Below are positions 16,400-25,614 of a stretch of 64,000 nt of DNA, piece after piece. The stretch covers positions 434,001 through 498,000 of the forward strand of contig OZ241856.1 in assembly GCA_965202845.1 (NCBI GenBank). The letters are read 5' to 3'. The notes under the pieces were generated by a model. That model did not search any database and was not told the origin of the DNA. It saw only the letters and a list, made by a program, of their open reading frames with translations. Source of the DNA: CBDATA01 sp965202845. Lineage in GTDB: Bacteria; Acidobacteriota; Vicinamibacteria; Marinacidobacterales; Marinacidobacteraceae. Within the stretch, counting starts at the first letter, position 1. Each line of letters begins with the position of its first letter. The position numbers were made by a program, and so were the translations under genes.

Positions 16400-17641
16400 G
16401 TGCTACACGAGCTTTTCGCCCAAGCCCTCGGCATCCCGGACCCCTGGTTCGTCGAGAACGTGGAATTCGACAAGGACCAAGGAAAGCTGAGCATCCGCGT
16501 CGATTTCCGCAGGGGCGCCCGCTTCGCCCACCAGAACCACGACGGCCTCCATCCGGTCCACGACACCAAGACCAAGCGCTTCCGCCACCTCAACTTCTTC
16601 CAATTCGAGTGCGAACTGGTGGCGCGCGTCCCCCGGGTGCGCCTCCCCAACGGCAAGGTCGCGCTGGTCTCGCCGCCCTGGGCCGGCAAGCTCTCCGGGT
16701 TCTCCCTCCTCTTCGAAGCCTTGATTCTCGCCATGTGCCAGGACATGACCTTCGCCGCCGTCGCACGGCTCGCCGGACTCTCCCAGCACCAAACCCAGGC
16801 CATCTCCAACCGCTATGTGGAACTCGCCACCGAAACCGACGACCAAGCCGACGTCCGCGCCGTCGCCATCGACGAAACCTCCCGCGCGCGCGGCCACAAC
16901 TACGTCACCGTCGTCGCAGACGCCCGAAAACGCCGGGTCATCTTCGTCGGAGAAGGCCGCGCCGCCGACTCCGTCGACCGATTCGCCCGAAGCCTCGAAG
17001 CCCACGGCGGAGACCCCGAAGCCGTCGAAGTCGCCTCCATCGACATGTCCCCCGCCTACATGAAGGGCGTCGCAGAGCATCTCCCCAACGCCCAGATCAC
17101 CTTCGACAAATTCCACGTCATCGCTCACGCATCCAAGGCCCTCGACCAGACCCGGCGCATCGAGCAGCGCGCCAACCCCCAACTCAAGGGCATGCGCTGG
17201 GCGCTCCTCAAAAATCCCGAACGACTCGGCCCCGAACAGCGCGCCCAACTCAACGCTCTCATCGCGCAGGCCCCCGGAAAGCGCACCGCCCGAGCCTGGA
17301 TGTACCGCGAGCAACTCCGGAACATCCTCAACCGCAAGCAGGTCAACGTCGTCAGAGCCATGCTCCGGCAGTGGTGCGCCAACGTGAACCGCTCCAAGGT
17401 CGAACCCATGAAAGCCGTCGCGCGGATGATCCGCAAACATCTCGAGGGCATCGTCGCGTGGGCCCGAACCCGCCAGACCAACGGCTTCATCGAGGCGCTC
17501 AACGGCCTGTTTCAGGCGGCCAAGCGGAAAGCCAGAGGCTACGGAACCTTCCAGACCATCCGCACCGTGTTCTTCCTCATCGCCGGAAAACTGGACTTCT
17601 CCAAGCTCAACCCTCATGTCGCGTACCCACTCGGTATTTGA
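16400..17641 (+). CDS. ISL3-family transposase
   Basis: A 413-residue DDE transposase. The start is GTG at 16400, preceded by AAGGAG eight bases upstream. An N-terminal DNA-binding region is followed by a helix-turn-helix-like stretch (MTFAAVARLAGLSQHQTQAI). The catalytic core shows AIDETSRARGHNYVTVV (first Asp), ASIDMSPAYMKGV (second Asp), FDKFHVIAHASKALD and QTNGFIEALNGLFQAAKRKARGYG (Glu), all standard for the ISL3 (transposase_12) family. The stop codon lies within the right terminal repeat, eight bases from the element end. The gene looks intact and could be active. Confidence 0.95.
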   Translation: MLHELFAQALGIPDPWFVENVEFDKDQGKLSIRVDFRRGARFAHQNHDGLHPVHDTKTKRFRHLNFFQFECELVARVPRVRLPNGKVALVSPPWAGKLSGFSLLFEALILAMCQDMTFAAVARLAGLSQHQTQAISNRYVELATETDDQADVRAVAIDETSRARGHNYVTVVADARKRRVIFVGEGRAADSVDRFARSLEAHGGDPEAVEVASIDMSPAYMKGVAEHLPNAQITFDKFHVIAHASKALDQTRRIEQRANPQLKGMRWALLKNPERLGPEQRAQLNALIAQAPGKRTARAWMYREQLRNILNRKQVNVVRAMLRQWCANVNRSKVEPMKAVARMIRKHLEGIVAWARTRQTNGFIEALNGLFQAAKRKARGYGTFQTIRTVFFLIAGKLDFSKLNPHVAYPLGI

Positions 17642-19266
17642 AAGAGCCCAAAATATACATCAAGCGCTTTCCGAAAATCATCGCCCCAGCGGGTTCCCAT
17701 CCAGGCATTGGTGATGATAATGCCAAGCCGACCGCCATCAACCAGAAGCGAGTGCAGAGCAAACGGAAGGTAAGCGGCCACATCGGCCCTCCCGGAAAGT
17801 CGAAGCCCATTGCAGTTCAGCAGTGCGTTTACCTTTTTGATTCCGTCTTGATAGTGCATGCGGCCGTTCTGTGAGACGAACGGGAGATTGCAGACAATGG
17901 CGTGAAATTGTCCCAGGCATTCCCGGAAGGGAGTACCATCGCTCGGGTCTCGGAATTCCAATTCCATTTGGGGAGTCAGGGAGAATGCGTCGCGCTCGAA
18001 TACGCGCAAGGGATGGTTCATGAACACCGGTTGGGTGAGCGCGAAGGTGGCGATTTGAACCGCCTGGGGATCCTGATCGCCGGCAAACACGGACGCCAGG
18101 GCGTCTTGTGGCGATACTCCTGCCGCGAGTTTCGTGTCCAGGGCACCACGGGCAATGGTTCCGCTGCCACAGCACGGGTCAAGCAGGCGGTCGGAAATGA
18201 TGTCCCGGAGACATAGGTGCACGAGAAGGTTTGCGAGAGGTTTGGGTGTGACATACTGCCCCCGAAGGCGTCTCCTGGAGACATCGGCGGTGCTTTCCAG
18301 AATCACACCGAGTTGGTTTTGATCCAGGGAACCGACCCGAAGCTGCATCAACAAAAAGTTGAATTGCTTGATTTCATGCCAGGTTTTCTCAGGAATCACG
18401 GACAATGGCCGACTTGGGGAAAAAATCGTCCAGAAGTCGCAAACTTCGGACAAGTTCTGGAACAATTCCAAGGCCTGCTCGGGCGTCGTTTCTTCTCCAA
18501 TGCCGTTGACGCGCCGCGCTCTCGAGTCACGTTCCCGCAGGATGTGAGCGAACAAGATTTTCCCGATCCAGTTCGCAATGACCGCCCTGGCAAGCACCAG
18601 CATCATGTCGTCCTTCTTGTACTCGGCCTGATAGCGGGAGAACCACACATCGATTTCCGAACGAAGTAGTTCATTCCGTTTCGCATTTTCGATCAGGGCA
18701 TGTTCGACCATGCCGGCGTTGGCCATGATCAGATCGGTAATGGCTCCGTTTTGATAGGATTCGATGAACGGGCGACCTCGAATTGCGTCGCCTTCCAACA
18801 AATCATTGATGTATCCGAGAATTTCTGAGGCCAGTTGTTCCCATCGGTTTCGATGTACGATCACGCTTTTGCGTTCGGAGATGTCGGCCAAATCCTCCCA
18901 GGCCCTTGCCAAGGTGTATTCGACGCTTCCCGGCTTGCGGACGAACAGATGCGCCACGGATACGTTCCAGATGAGGAAGCTGTCCAATTCGAGAGTTCTT
19001 GCTTTTTCTTCGGCGTTTTTGCGGAAATCGTTGTCGTGGATGCTGGTGTCGGGCATCTTGAGTTCCCAGCCCTGAAGCACGCTTGCCGACGATTTGTCTC
19101 CAAAGAGAAGAACGTCCGGAAAAAGCGAAACACCTGTTGTTCGAATCGTATGTTCGCCTCCGATGTTTTTGATCGGTCGGTTGCTATTGTGGACGAGATG
19201 TTTCAGATATCCGATGAGATCGATGGCCCAGGACCTTTCGTTGTAAGTTGTTGTTGGGCGCCTCAT
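17614..19266 (-). pseudogene. Type IIG-like restriction-modification enzyme, N-terminal fragment (gene split by IS)
   Basis: The 5' part of the interrupted gene. From the ATG at 19266, which overlaps the upstream methylase stop as ATGA, 539 residues are native; 11 more are encoded by the IS before a TGA at 17614-17616. Residues P50-D51 and E68-L-K70 (LFPDVLLF, GWELK) fit a PD-(D/E)xK nuclease. DPCCGSG (363-369) is methylase motif I and CNLPF (459-463) is a motif IV variant of NPPF. The order nuclease, methylase, specificity region in one polypeptide is that of type IIG enzymes. The restored protein would be about 909 residues. As it stands, modification should be lost; whether the nuclease-bearing fragment is stable is unknown. 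AT-rich relative to its surroundings. Confidence 0.87.
17649..17656. repeat. 8-bp target-site duplication, right copy
   Basis: CAAAATAT, the exact partner of 16173-16180. On the coding strand it spans the codons for Tyr-Phe at the point where the methylase was cut. Confidence 0.93.
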
Positions 19267-20186
19267 GCCGGAGTCCTCACGTTTCTGCGAATGATCGCAT
19301 CCACGTCGACCATGCCTCCCCGGACGCACGGCGTTGCGGTGGCGGAGAAGAGAACAGCGGGCGTCTTATCCTGTTGGAGAGTCGTCGCGGTCTCGGCGAG
19401 CCGTTTTCGCGCGACCGCCATGTAGTCGATCCGTTCGTTCTTGAAGAGATGCGTTTCCTCGTTCTTCTCGATGCCGATGAATCTTCGACCTTCGAGGGCG
19501 GCGGCGACCAGGAAGCTGCCGCTTCCGAAGGCGTTGTCCAGCACGGTGTCACCCTTTCCGGTGAACAGCCGGATGAGATACCGCCCGAGCGCGACCGGCT
19601 TCTGGGTGGGATGCCAGACGCGGCCGCCCGGTTCGCTTTCGGCGGTCTTGCAGTACAGGGTGTCGGTCGGGAATCGCAGTCCGGAACTCTTGACGCGGAC
19701 CGGTTTGAAGTCCCCGTAGCTGCCGGTGTATTGCGCCTTGCGGACCCCCTTGTCGTAGGGCGCGCCCCGCGACATGACGGGATGGTACTCGGGCTGACCC
19801 CGGTAGAAGATGCAGATGTCCTCGTGCTGTCGCAGGGGTTGGCGGCGCGCGTTCAGGAAGTTGGTGGGTTTGCTTTTCACCCAGATGAACTTGTAGCGGA
19901 ACCACGCCTCGTTGCTCATGATGAGCCGGGCGGTGAAGACGCCCTGGGCGGTGAGGGCGATGACTCCCCGCGGTTTGACGATGCGCCGGTACTGCGCCCA
20001 CAGTCGGTCGAGGGGAATGATGCTGTCCCATTTGTTCTGGGTCGTGCCGTAGGGGAGGTCGCACAACACCAGATCGACGGAGTGGGCGTCCAGCGACGTC
20101 AGCACGTCAAGGCAGTCGCCCTGGTGGAGTTGTCCGCCGACGTACCGCAATTCGGATCCGCCGCGGCGCGACGGCGAAGCGCCCAT
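19263..20186 (-). CDS. Beta-class DNA methyltransferase (N6A or N4C type)
   Basis: A 307-residue site-specific DNA methyltransferase. Motif IV is DLPYGTTQNKWD (Asp43-Leu-Pro-Tyr46) and lies before motif I, FGSGSFLVAAALEGRRFIGIEKN, so the motif order is beta-class. HPTQKP precedes motif I as in many such enzymes. DLPY is unusual compared with DPPY, but occurs in phage and mobile methylases. The ATG at 20186 overlaps the helicase stop (TAATG) and its own TGA overlaps the start of the type IIG-like gene (ATGA). It may protect the second strand of the type IIG recognition site or be an independent orphan enzyme. It appears intact. Confidence 0.88.
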   Translation of the reverse strand: MGASPSRRGGSELRYVGGQLHQGDCLDVLTSLDAHSVDLVLCDLPYGTTQNKWDSIIPLDRLWAQYRRIVKPRGVIALTAQGVFTARLIMSNEAWFRYKFIWVKSKPTNFLNARRQPLRQHEDICIFYRGQPEYHPVMSRGAPYDKGVRKAQYTGSYGDFKPVRVKSSGLRFPTDTLYCKTAESEPGGRVWHPTQKPVALGRYLIRLFTGKGDTVLDNAFGSGSFLVAAALEGRRFIGIEKNEETHLFKNERIDYMAVARKRLAETATTLQQDKTPAVLFSATATPCVRGGMVDVDAIIRRNVRTPA

Positions 20187-23100
20187 TACGGGGAGGATAC
20201 CGCCGAAGTGAGGCGGCCTTCGGCGATCACCAGGCTGGCGGAGGCGGAAGTGGGGATGCGGGGGCCGGGGAAGAGGATCCCCGAAAGGTTCAGCGGATCG
20301 GCGGCGGCGATCCGCAGCGGCGGGACGTCCCCTTCCGCATGCCGGCGCAGCTCGCGCACCGCGCGGGGCAGGGCGAACTGCTCGCCCCCGAAGGCGCTCA
20401 CGAAGCGTCCGCCGTAAACCTCGCCGCGCATTTCCAGCCTCCGCAGCGCCAGTTGGAGCGCCCGCCAGCGGGATTCGAGCCGCTCCCGCTTCATCAGATC
20501 CCGGAACACCACGCCCCACCGGTCCAGCAGGCGCCGCGCCAGATCCTCGTCGGAGGCCCCGCCGGCGCCGCTCCCCCGCAGCAACGCCCACCGCCCCGCG
20601 CCGTAGCGCGCCCGGGCGCGCCGGTGGCGTCCCTGGCCGGAACGCCGGCGGGGGTTGATGAGGGCGCGGAGGTTGTCGAACCCGTCGGCGGTGACCGCTC
20701 CCGCCGCCACCAGCTCCCAGAGCGCTTCCTCGAGCGCCGCCGGAAGAAGCCCGCTGCGCTCCAGCAGGTCGGCGAAAAAGGACGCGCCGCCTTCCCGCAG
20801 TCGCTCCCGCACCTTCCGCGCCGCCGAAGAGAGCCGGGGTTCGCCTTCGCCGGTCGCGCTGCGCCAGTCTCCGAGGCGCTCCCGGGGGAGCAGCGCGATC
20901 GGCACGGCGCGGGTGGGGCGGGCCGGCGGCCGGTCGTTCGGATCCGGGGGGCGGATGCGCCCCCAGACCACCGCGCCGGAAAGGCAGGCGCCGTCCAGCC
21001 AGTCCCGGCGGTAGCCGGTGACCCGAAGCGGCAGGATGTCCCGCTCCCACGCCGCCGCCGGGGCCTCCATCCCCTGCAGCTGTTCGATCGCCTCCCGGAC
21101 GCCGCCGGGGCCGAAGAGCCGGGCGACCGGCGCGGCGTGCTGCCACCTGGTGAGGAAGGCCATGAACCGGACGGCGCTCACCGGGGCGGATTCCCGCCGC
21201 AGGTGGGCGAGAGTGAGGCGGTGGATCCGCGCCAGCACCCGCCGGTGGCACCATTCGAGTGCGCCCCCCTGGCGGAAGACGCCCCGGAGCGCCAGCCCCT
21301 CGGCTTCAAGGACGGCGAGTCCTGCCTCGACCGTCGCCTCCGGCACGTCCAGCGACGCGGCGAGGCCCCCGGCTTCCACCGGCCCCGAGGAGTCGAGGAC
21401 GCCCCGCAGCAGGGCGGCGGCGCGCCCGGCCCGGCTGTCCGGCAGCGGCGGTTCGTCGGGGAGCTCCGGCAGCTCGCGCGAGAAAATTCCGCCCGGCCAG
21501 AGGGCCCGGGCCAGCGCCGCCCGCTCGGCCGCCACCAGGAACCGCTTCCTGCCGGGAGTTTCGAGGACGGCGGCGCGTCCGCTGGCCTCCAGTTCCTCGA
21601 ACCACGGGCGCCAGTCCTCCCGCTCCGGGAGCGCGCCGGCGGTCAGCAGCGCGTCGTGGAGCTCCTCGGCGTCCCGAACCAGCGGAGCGGCCTCCTCGGC
21701 GGCCTGGGCGATGGCTTCCGGCGCGAGCTTCGCCTCCTGGTCGAGCTCGGCGGGCAGCGAGCGGCTCATGCGCACCGCCCGGGAGCGCCGCTCCTCCAGC
21801 GGGGCCGGGTCCAGGAAGGCGAAGGGACTCGCGTTCAGGATTTCGGCGGCGAAGGGCGAGGCCTCCGCGTTGTCCCGCGCCGCCGTCCGGATCCGGCCGT
21901 CCCGGATCCCCTCGAGCACCTCCACCAGACCGTCCAGATCCATGAATTCCCGAAGTCCGTTTTCGATGGTCTCGTCCACCAGCGGGTGCTCCGGGATGCG
22001 GACTTCGCCAGCGAGATTCTCGGCGCAGGCGGCCTGGTCGGGGAACACCGCGGCGAGCAGGTCGTCGGCGAGCATCCGCTGGATGGCGGGCGGCGTCCGG
22101 CGGCCGTTCCGCATCCGCATCAGCGCCAGCGCCCGGGTGGCGTTGTGACGGAAGCGGACGTTGAAGAGCGGATAGCCGAGCATCGCCTGGGTGAGCGTCG
22201 CTTCCACGTTCTCCGGGTTCAGGAAGCCGAACACCGACTCCAGCGGGAACGAATGGAGATCGGTGAGCGCGATGTTCAGCCCGTCGTCGGTGGCCGCCGC
22301 CTGGAGCTCCAGGTTGAAGCTGCGGCAGAACCGCTTGCGGAGCGCCAGCCCCCAGGCGCGGTTGACCCGGATTCCGAACGGCGCGTGGAGGACCAGTTGC
22401 ATGCCCCCGGACTCGTCGAAAAAGCGCTCCGCCACCACGGTGGTCGAAGAGGGCATGGCGCCCAGAGCCGCCCGCCCGGCCGCCAGGTAGCGGATCGCCT
22501 GGTCGGCGCCGGAGGCGTCGAGGCCGGCCTCGCCGACGAGCAGCGCTTCCGCCGCCGCCCGGTCCATCCCGTCGAGCCGGGTGCGGAGGTCCGAGACCGC
22601 CTCCGAGAGCTCGCGGGTGCGTCCGGGCGCTTCGCCCAGCCAGAAGGGGATGGTGGGCGGAGCGCCGGCCGCATCCTCGACCCGCAGATCGCCGCCGGTG
22701 ATGCGGCGGACCCGCCACGCCGCGGTTCCGAGCTGGAACACCATGCCCCGGGAACTCTCGATGGCGAAGTCCTCGTCCACGCTCCCCACCACCCGGTCGT
22801 CGGGTTCGACCACCACCCGGTATTCGGCGGTCTCCGGGATCGCGCCGCCGCCCTGGATCGCCGCCAGCCGGGCGCCCCGCCGCGCCCGCGCCGTCCGGTG
22901 CACCCGGTCGAGGTGGAGCAGCGCGCCCCGCCGCCCCCGGGCGGTCGCCACCCCGTCGGCCAGCATGGCGATCAGGTCGTCGAAGGCGGCGCGGGACAGG
23001 TTCCGGTACGGCCAGGCGCTCCGCACCAGGTCGAACAGATCGTCGAGGCGCTCGGAGCGGTCGGGGACGGCGCCCAGCTCGGCGACCAGCTGCTGCGCCA

Positions 23101-24301
23101 GGATGTCGAGCGGCGCCTCCGGGATGCGGGTCCGGTCGAGTTCGCCCGCCCGAATCGCCCGGACCACTGCGGCGCACTGCGCCAGCTCGTCCCTGGTGAC
23201 CGGGAAGAGCCAGCCTTCGGAGACCGCTCCCACCCCGTGGCCGGAGCGTCCGATCCGCTGGAGCGCAGTCCCGATGGCGCGCGGCGCGCCCAGCTGACAC
23301 ACCAGGTCCACGGTTCCGATGTCGATGCCGAGTTCGAGCGACGCGGTGGCCACCATCGCCCGGAGGCCGCCCTCGCGCAGCCGGCGTTCGGCGTCGAGGC
23401 GAACGTCCCGGGCCAGGCTGCCGTGGTGGGCGAGGACCATTCCCGGCCCCAGGCGGGCTTCCAGGTCGTGGGTGAACCGCTCCGCCATCCGCCGGGTGTT
23501 CACGAAGACCAGGGTCGTCCGCCGTTTCCGGATCAGGTCGGCGATCCGGTCGCGGATGTCCTCCATCACTTCGTGGGTGGCGACCGCTCCCAGTTCGAGT
23601 CCCGGCGTCGCCACCCGGAGGCGCATCTCCCGCTGGTGGCCGATGGGCACGATCTCCGGATCGCGGGAGCTCAGGAAGCGGGCCGCCGAGTCCAGCGGAC
23701 GCACCGTCGCCGAGAGGCCGATCCGCTGCGGGGGGCGACCGGTTACCCGCTCCAGGCGCAGCAGCGAGAGCGCGAGGTGGCTCCCCCGCTTGTCGCCGGC
23801 GAGCGCGTGGATTTCGTCCACGATGACCGTGCGGACGGTCCCCAGCATGTCCCGCCCGCGCTCCGATGTCAGCAGCAGGAAGAGCGACTCGGGGGTGGTG
23901 ACCAGTAGGTGCGGGGGCTTGCGGGTCATCCGCGCCCGGTCCCGGGCGGGGGTGTCGCCGGTGCGAAGCGCGGCGCGGATGCCGGCGAGGCCGCGGGCGG
24001 CGATCCCGGCGAGCGGGTCTTCGAGGTTCTCCCGGATGTCGGCGCTCAGCGCCTTCAACGGCGAGACATAGACCACCCGGGTCTCGTCCCGGAGGGTTCC
24101 GGCGCGGGCCTCGGTCGCCAGTCGGTCGATCGCCGACAGGAACGCGGCCAGCGTCTTCCCGGAGCCGGTCGGCGCGGTGACCAGCACATCCCGGCCGGCG
24201 CGGATGATGGGCCACGCCCGTCGCTGCGGTTCGGTGGGGGCGTCGAACCGGGAGGCGAACCAGCCGGCCACCGCGGGGTCGAAGAGGTCGAGTCCGGTCA
24301 T
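20186..24301 (-). CDS. lhr: Lhr-type large ATP-dependent helicase
   Basis: A 1371-residue superfamily-2 DNA/RNA helicase. Walker A TAPTGSGKT has its GKT at 48-50, the DEIH box is at 162-165, motif III is LSATV, and motif VI is LQRIGRSGHG. The long C-terminal half carries the Lhr winged-helix/beta-barrel region (FGIRVNRAWGLALRKRFCRSFN is typical). Length lies between the Lhr core (about 900) and full E. coli Lhr (about 1538). Lhr proteins unwind DNA:RNA hybrids and are linked to DNA repair. It begins at an ATG only 29 bases from the divergent kynureninase, and its TAA overlaps the downstream methylase start. Confidence 0.92.
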   Translation of the reverse strand: MTGLDLFDPAVAGWFASRFDAPTEPQRRAWPIIRAGRDVLVTAPTGSGKTLAAFLSAIDRLATEARAGTLRDETRVVYVSPLKALSADIRENLEDPLAGIAARGLAGIRAALRTGDTPARDRARMTRKPPHLLVTTPESLFLLLTSERGRDMLGTVRTVIVDEIHALAGDKRGSHLALSLLRLERVTGRPPQRIGLSATVRPLDSAARFLSSRDPEIVPIGHQREMRLRVATPGLELGAVATHEVMEDIRDRIADLIRKRRTTLVFVNTRRMAERFTHDLEARLGPGMVLAHHGSLARDVRLDAERRLREGGLRAMVATASLELGIDIGTVDLVCQLGAPRAIGTALQRIGRSGHGVGAVSEGWLFPVTRDELAQCAAVVRAIRAGELDRTRIPEAPLDILAQQLVAELGAVPDRSERLDDLFDLVRSAWPYRNLSRAAFDDLIAMLADGVATARGRRGALLHLDRVHRTARARRGARLAAIQGGGAIPETAEYRVVVEPDDRVVGSVDEDFAIESSRGMVFQLGTAAWRVRRITGGDLRVEDAAGAPPTIPFWLGEAPGRTRELSEAVSDLRTRLDGMDRAAAEALLVGEAGLDASGADQAIRYLAAGRAALGAMPSSTTVVAERFFDESGGMQLVLHAPFGIRVNRAWGLALRKRFCRSFNLELQAAATDDGLNIALTDLHSFPLESVFGFLNPENVEATLTQAMLGYPLFNVRFRHNATRALALMRMRNGRRTPPAIQRMLADDLLAAVFPDQAACAENLAGEVRIPEHPLVDETIENGLREFMDLDGLVEVLEGIRDGRIRTAARDNAEASPFAAEILNASPFAFLDPAPLEERRSRAVRMSRSLPAELDQEAKLAPEAIAQAAEEAAPLVRDAEELHDALLTAGALPEREDWRPWFEELEASGRAAVLETPGRKRFLVAAERAALARALWPGGIFSRELPELPDEPPLPDSRAGRAAALLRGVLDSSGPVEAGGLAASLDVPEATVEAGLAVLEAEGLALRGVFRQGGALEWCHRRVLARIHRLTLAHLRRESAPVSAVRFMAFLTRWQHAAPVARLFGPGGVREAIEQLQGMEAPAAAWERDILPLRVTGYRRDWLDGACLSGAVVWGRIRPPDPNDRPPARPTRAVPIALLPRERLGDWRSATGEGEPRLSSAARKVRERLREGGASFFADLLERSGLLPAALEEALWELVAAGAVTADGFDNLRALINPRRRSGQGRHRRARARYGAGRWALLRGSGAGGASDEDLARRLLDRWGVVFRDLMKRERLESRWRALQLALRRLEMRGEVYGGRFVSAFGGEQFALPRAVRELRRHAEGDVPPLRIAAADPLNLSGILFPGPRIPTSASASLVIAEGRLTSAVSSP

Positions 24302-24316
24302 GGTCGTCCGGGTGCG

Positions 24317-24322
24317 TATAGT
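24317..24322 (+). promoter_or_regulatory. Candidate -10 box of kynU, implying a leaderless transcript
   Basis: TATAGT ends eight bases before the first ATG of kynU. No ribosome-binding site fits in between, so the RNA would start at or next to the ATG. The -35 region would lie in the start of the divergent helicase gene. Confidence 0.5.
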
Positions 24323-24330
24323 CCGCCGGT

Positions 24331-24357
24331 ATGGACCGGATGGACCGGATGGACCGG
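24331..24357 (+). repeat. Triple ATGGACCGG repeat at the kynU start
   Basis: Nine bases encoding Met-Asp-Arg are repeated three times in frame (last base of the third copy is G as expected, followed by GAAGG). Each copy supplies a potential start codon, so copy-number change would shift the start without breaking the frame. Confidence 0.8.
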
Positions 24358-25608
24358 GAAGGGGACGCGCTCCGGCGGACCGATCTGGAAGCCGCCGATC
24401 GCGCCGATCCGCTGGCGGGAGCGCGGGAGCGCGTTCACCTTCCGCCGGACGTCCTCTACCTGGACGGAAACTCGCTGGGGCCGATGCCGAAGGCGCTGCC
24501 CGGGCGGATGGCGGAGTTCCTTTCCGGCGAATGGGGGACCGACCTGATCGCCTCCTGGAACCGGCACGACTGGATCGGCTACCCGGAGCGGCTGGGCGCC
24601 CGCATCTCCCGCCTGCTCGGCGCGGAAGCGGACGAAGTGATCGTGGCGGATTCGGTCTCGGTGAATCTCTTCAAGCTGCTGGGGGCGCTGGCTCGGAAGC
24701 GGCCGCCGGGGCGGAGTGTGCTGCTGGCGGACCGCGCCGACTTTCCGACCGATCTCTACATGGCGGAAGGATTGGCGCGACTCCTCGGCGGGGACGTGCG
24801 CCTGCGGCTGGTCCCGCCGGACCGCTTCGAGGAGGCGCTCGGCGCTCCCGAAGTGGCGGTCGCCACCCTGAGTCACGTGGACTTCCGCAGCGGGCGGATG
24901 CGCGACCTGCGGGCGCTGACGGAAGCCGGGCGGCGGCACGGGGTTCCCCTCGTCTGGGACCTGAGCCACAGCGCCGGGGCGGTGGCGCTCGACCTCGGTC
25001 GCGACCGGGTCGAGTACGCGGTCGGCTGCGGATACAAGTACCTGAACGGCGGCCCCGGCGCCCCGGCGTTCTTGTTCGTCGCCCGGGAGCTTCAGCAGGA
25101 TCTGGAGTCGCCGCTCGCCGGCTGGATGGGACATGCCCGCCCCTTCGACTTCCCCACTGGCTACCGGGCGGCGCCGGGGATGCGGCGGTTTCTGGCCGGC
25201 ACTCCGGGGATCCTCGGATGCGTCGCGCTGGAGGAGGGGCTCCGAACCTTTGACGGGGTGGACGTCCAGGACCTGCGACGCAAAAGCGTGGCGCTCGGCG
25301 ACGCGTTCCTGCGGCTTGCCGGGGAGCGGCTCGCCCGGTTCGGCGTCCAGTCGGCGAGTCCGGAACGCGCCGAAGAGCGGGGCAGCCAGGTTTCGCTCCG
25401 CCACCCCGACGCCTTCCCGGTGATGCAGGCGCTGATCGCGCGCGGGGTCGTCGGCGACTTCCGGGAACCGGACCTGCTCCGCTTCGGGCTGGCGCCGCTC
25501 ACCCTCCGCCACGTGGACGTGTGGGATGCGGTCGAGGCGCTCGCTTCGGTTCTGGCGAGCGGGGAGTTCCTGGAGGCGCGCTTCCGGGAGCGGGGACGGG
25601 TCACCTGA
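24331..25608 (+). CDS. kynU: Kynureninase
   Basis: A 425-residue PLP enzyme cleaving L-kynurenine to anthranilate and alanine in tryptophan breakdown. Supporting features: LYLDGNSLGPMPKA near the N-terminus, SHVDFRSGRMRDL, the substrate/PLP Asp in LVWDLSHSAGAV, and CGYKYLNGGPGAPAF with the PLP-binding Lys236. The gene begins with three tandem copies of ATGGACCGG, giving in-frame ATGs at 24331, 24340 and 24349; the first is used here because it sits best behind the -10 box. It stops six bases before the convergent P5C dehydrogenase. No other kynurenine-pathway gene is adjacent. Confidence 0.95.
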   Translation: MDRMDRMDREGDALRRTDLEAADRADPLAGARERVHLPPDVLYLDGNSLGPMPKALPGRMAEFLSGEWGTDLIASWNRHDWIGYPERLGARISRLLGAEADEVIVADSVSVNLFKLLGALARKRPPGRSVLLADRADFPTDLYMAEGLARLLGGDVRLRLVPPDRFEEALGAPEVAVATLSHVDFRSGRMRDLRALTEAGRRHGVPLVWDLSHSAGAVALDLGRDRVEYAVGCGYKYLNGGPGAPAFLFVARELQQDLESPLAGWMGHARPFDFPTGYRAAPGMRRFLAGTPGILGCVALEEGLRTFDGVDVQDLRRKSVALGDAFLRLAGERLARFGVQSASPERAEERGSQVSLRHPDAFPVMQALIARGVVGDFREPDLLRFGLAPLTLRHVDVWDAVEALASVLASGEFLEARFRERGRVT

Positions 25609-25614
25609 CCGCGC

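Larger units (their letters stand above)
16181..17648 (+). mobile_element. ISL3-family insertion sequence, 1468 bp
   Basis: A complete element with one transposase gene. Its ends are imperfect inverted repeats of about 25 bases (left GCCTCAATTGAGATTT, right GGCTCTTTCAAATACC read inward), identical over the inner nine bases GAGTGGGTA. The GGCTCTTT-type tip, the single DDE transposase and the 8-bp target duplication are typical of ISL3. Between left end and transposase lie two hairpins. It interrupts a type IIG-like restriction-modification gene. The perfect target duplication and intact transposase suggest a fairly recent insertion. Its G+C content resembles the chromosome more than the gene it hit. 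Confidence 0.93.

Noticed and set aside
16403..17617. A 404-codon minus-strand frame opposite the transposase
   Set aside because: It is a mirror of the transposase codon bias; the product is Gly/Val/Asp-rich with no motif.
20339..23908. An 1189-codon plus-strand frame opposite lhr
   Set aside because: It is antisense to clear helicase motifs and has low-complexity composition.
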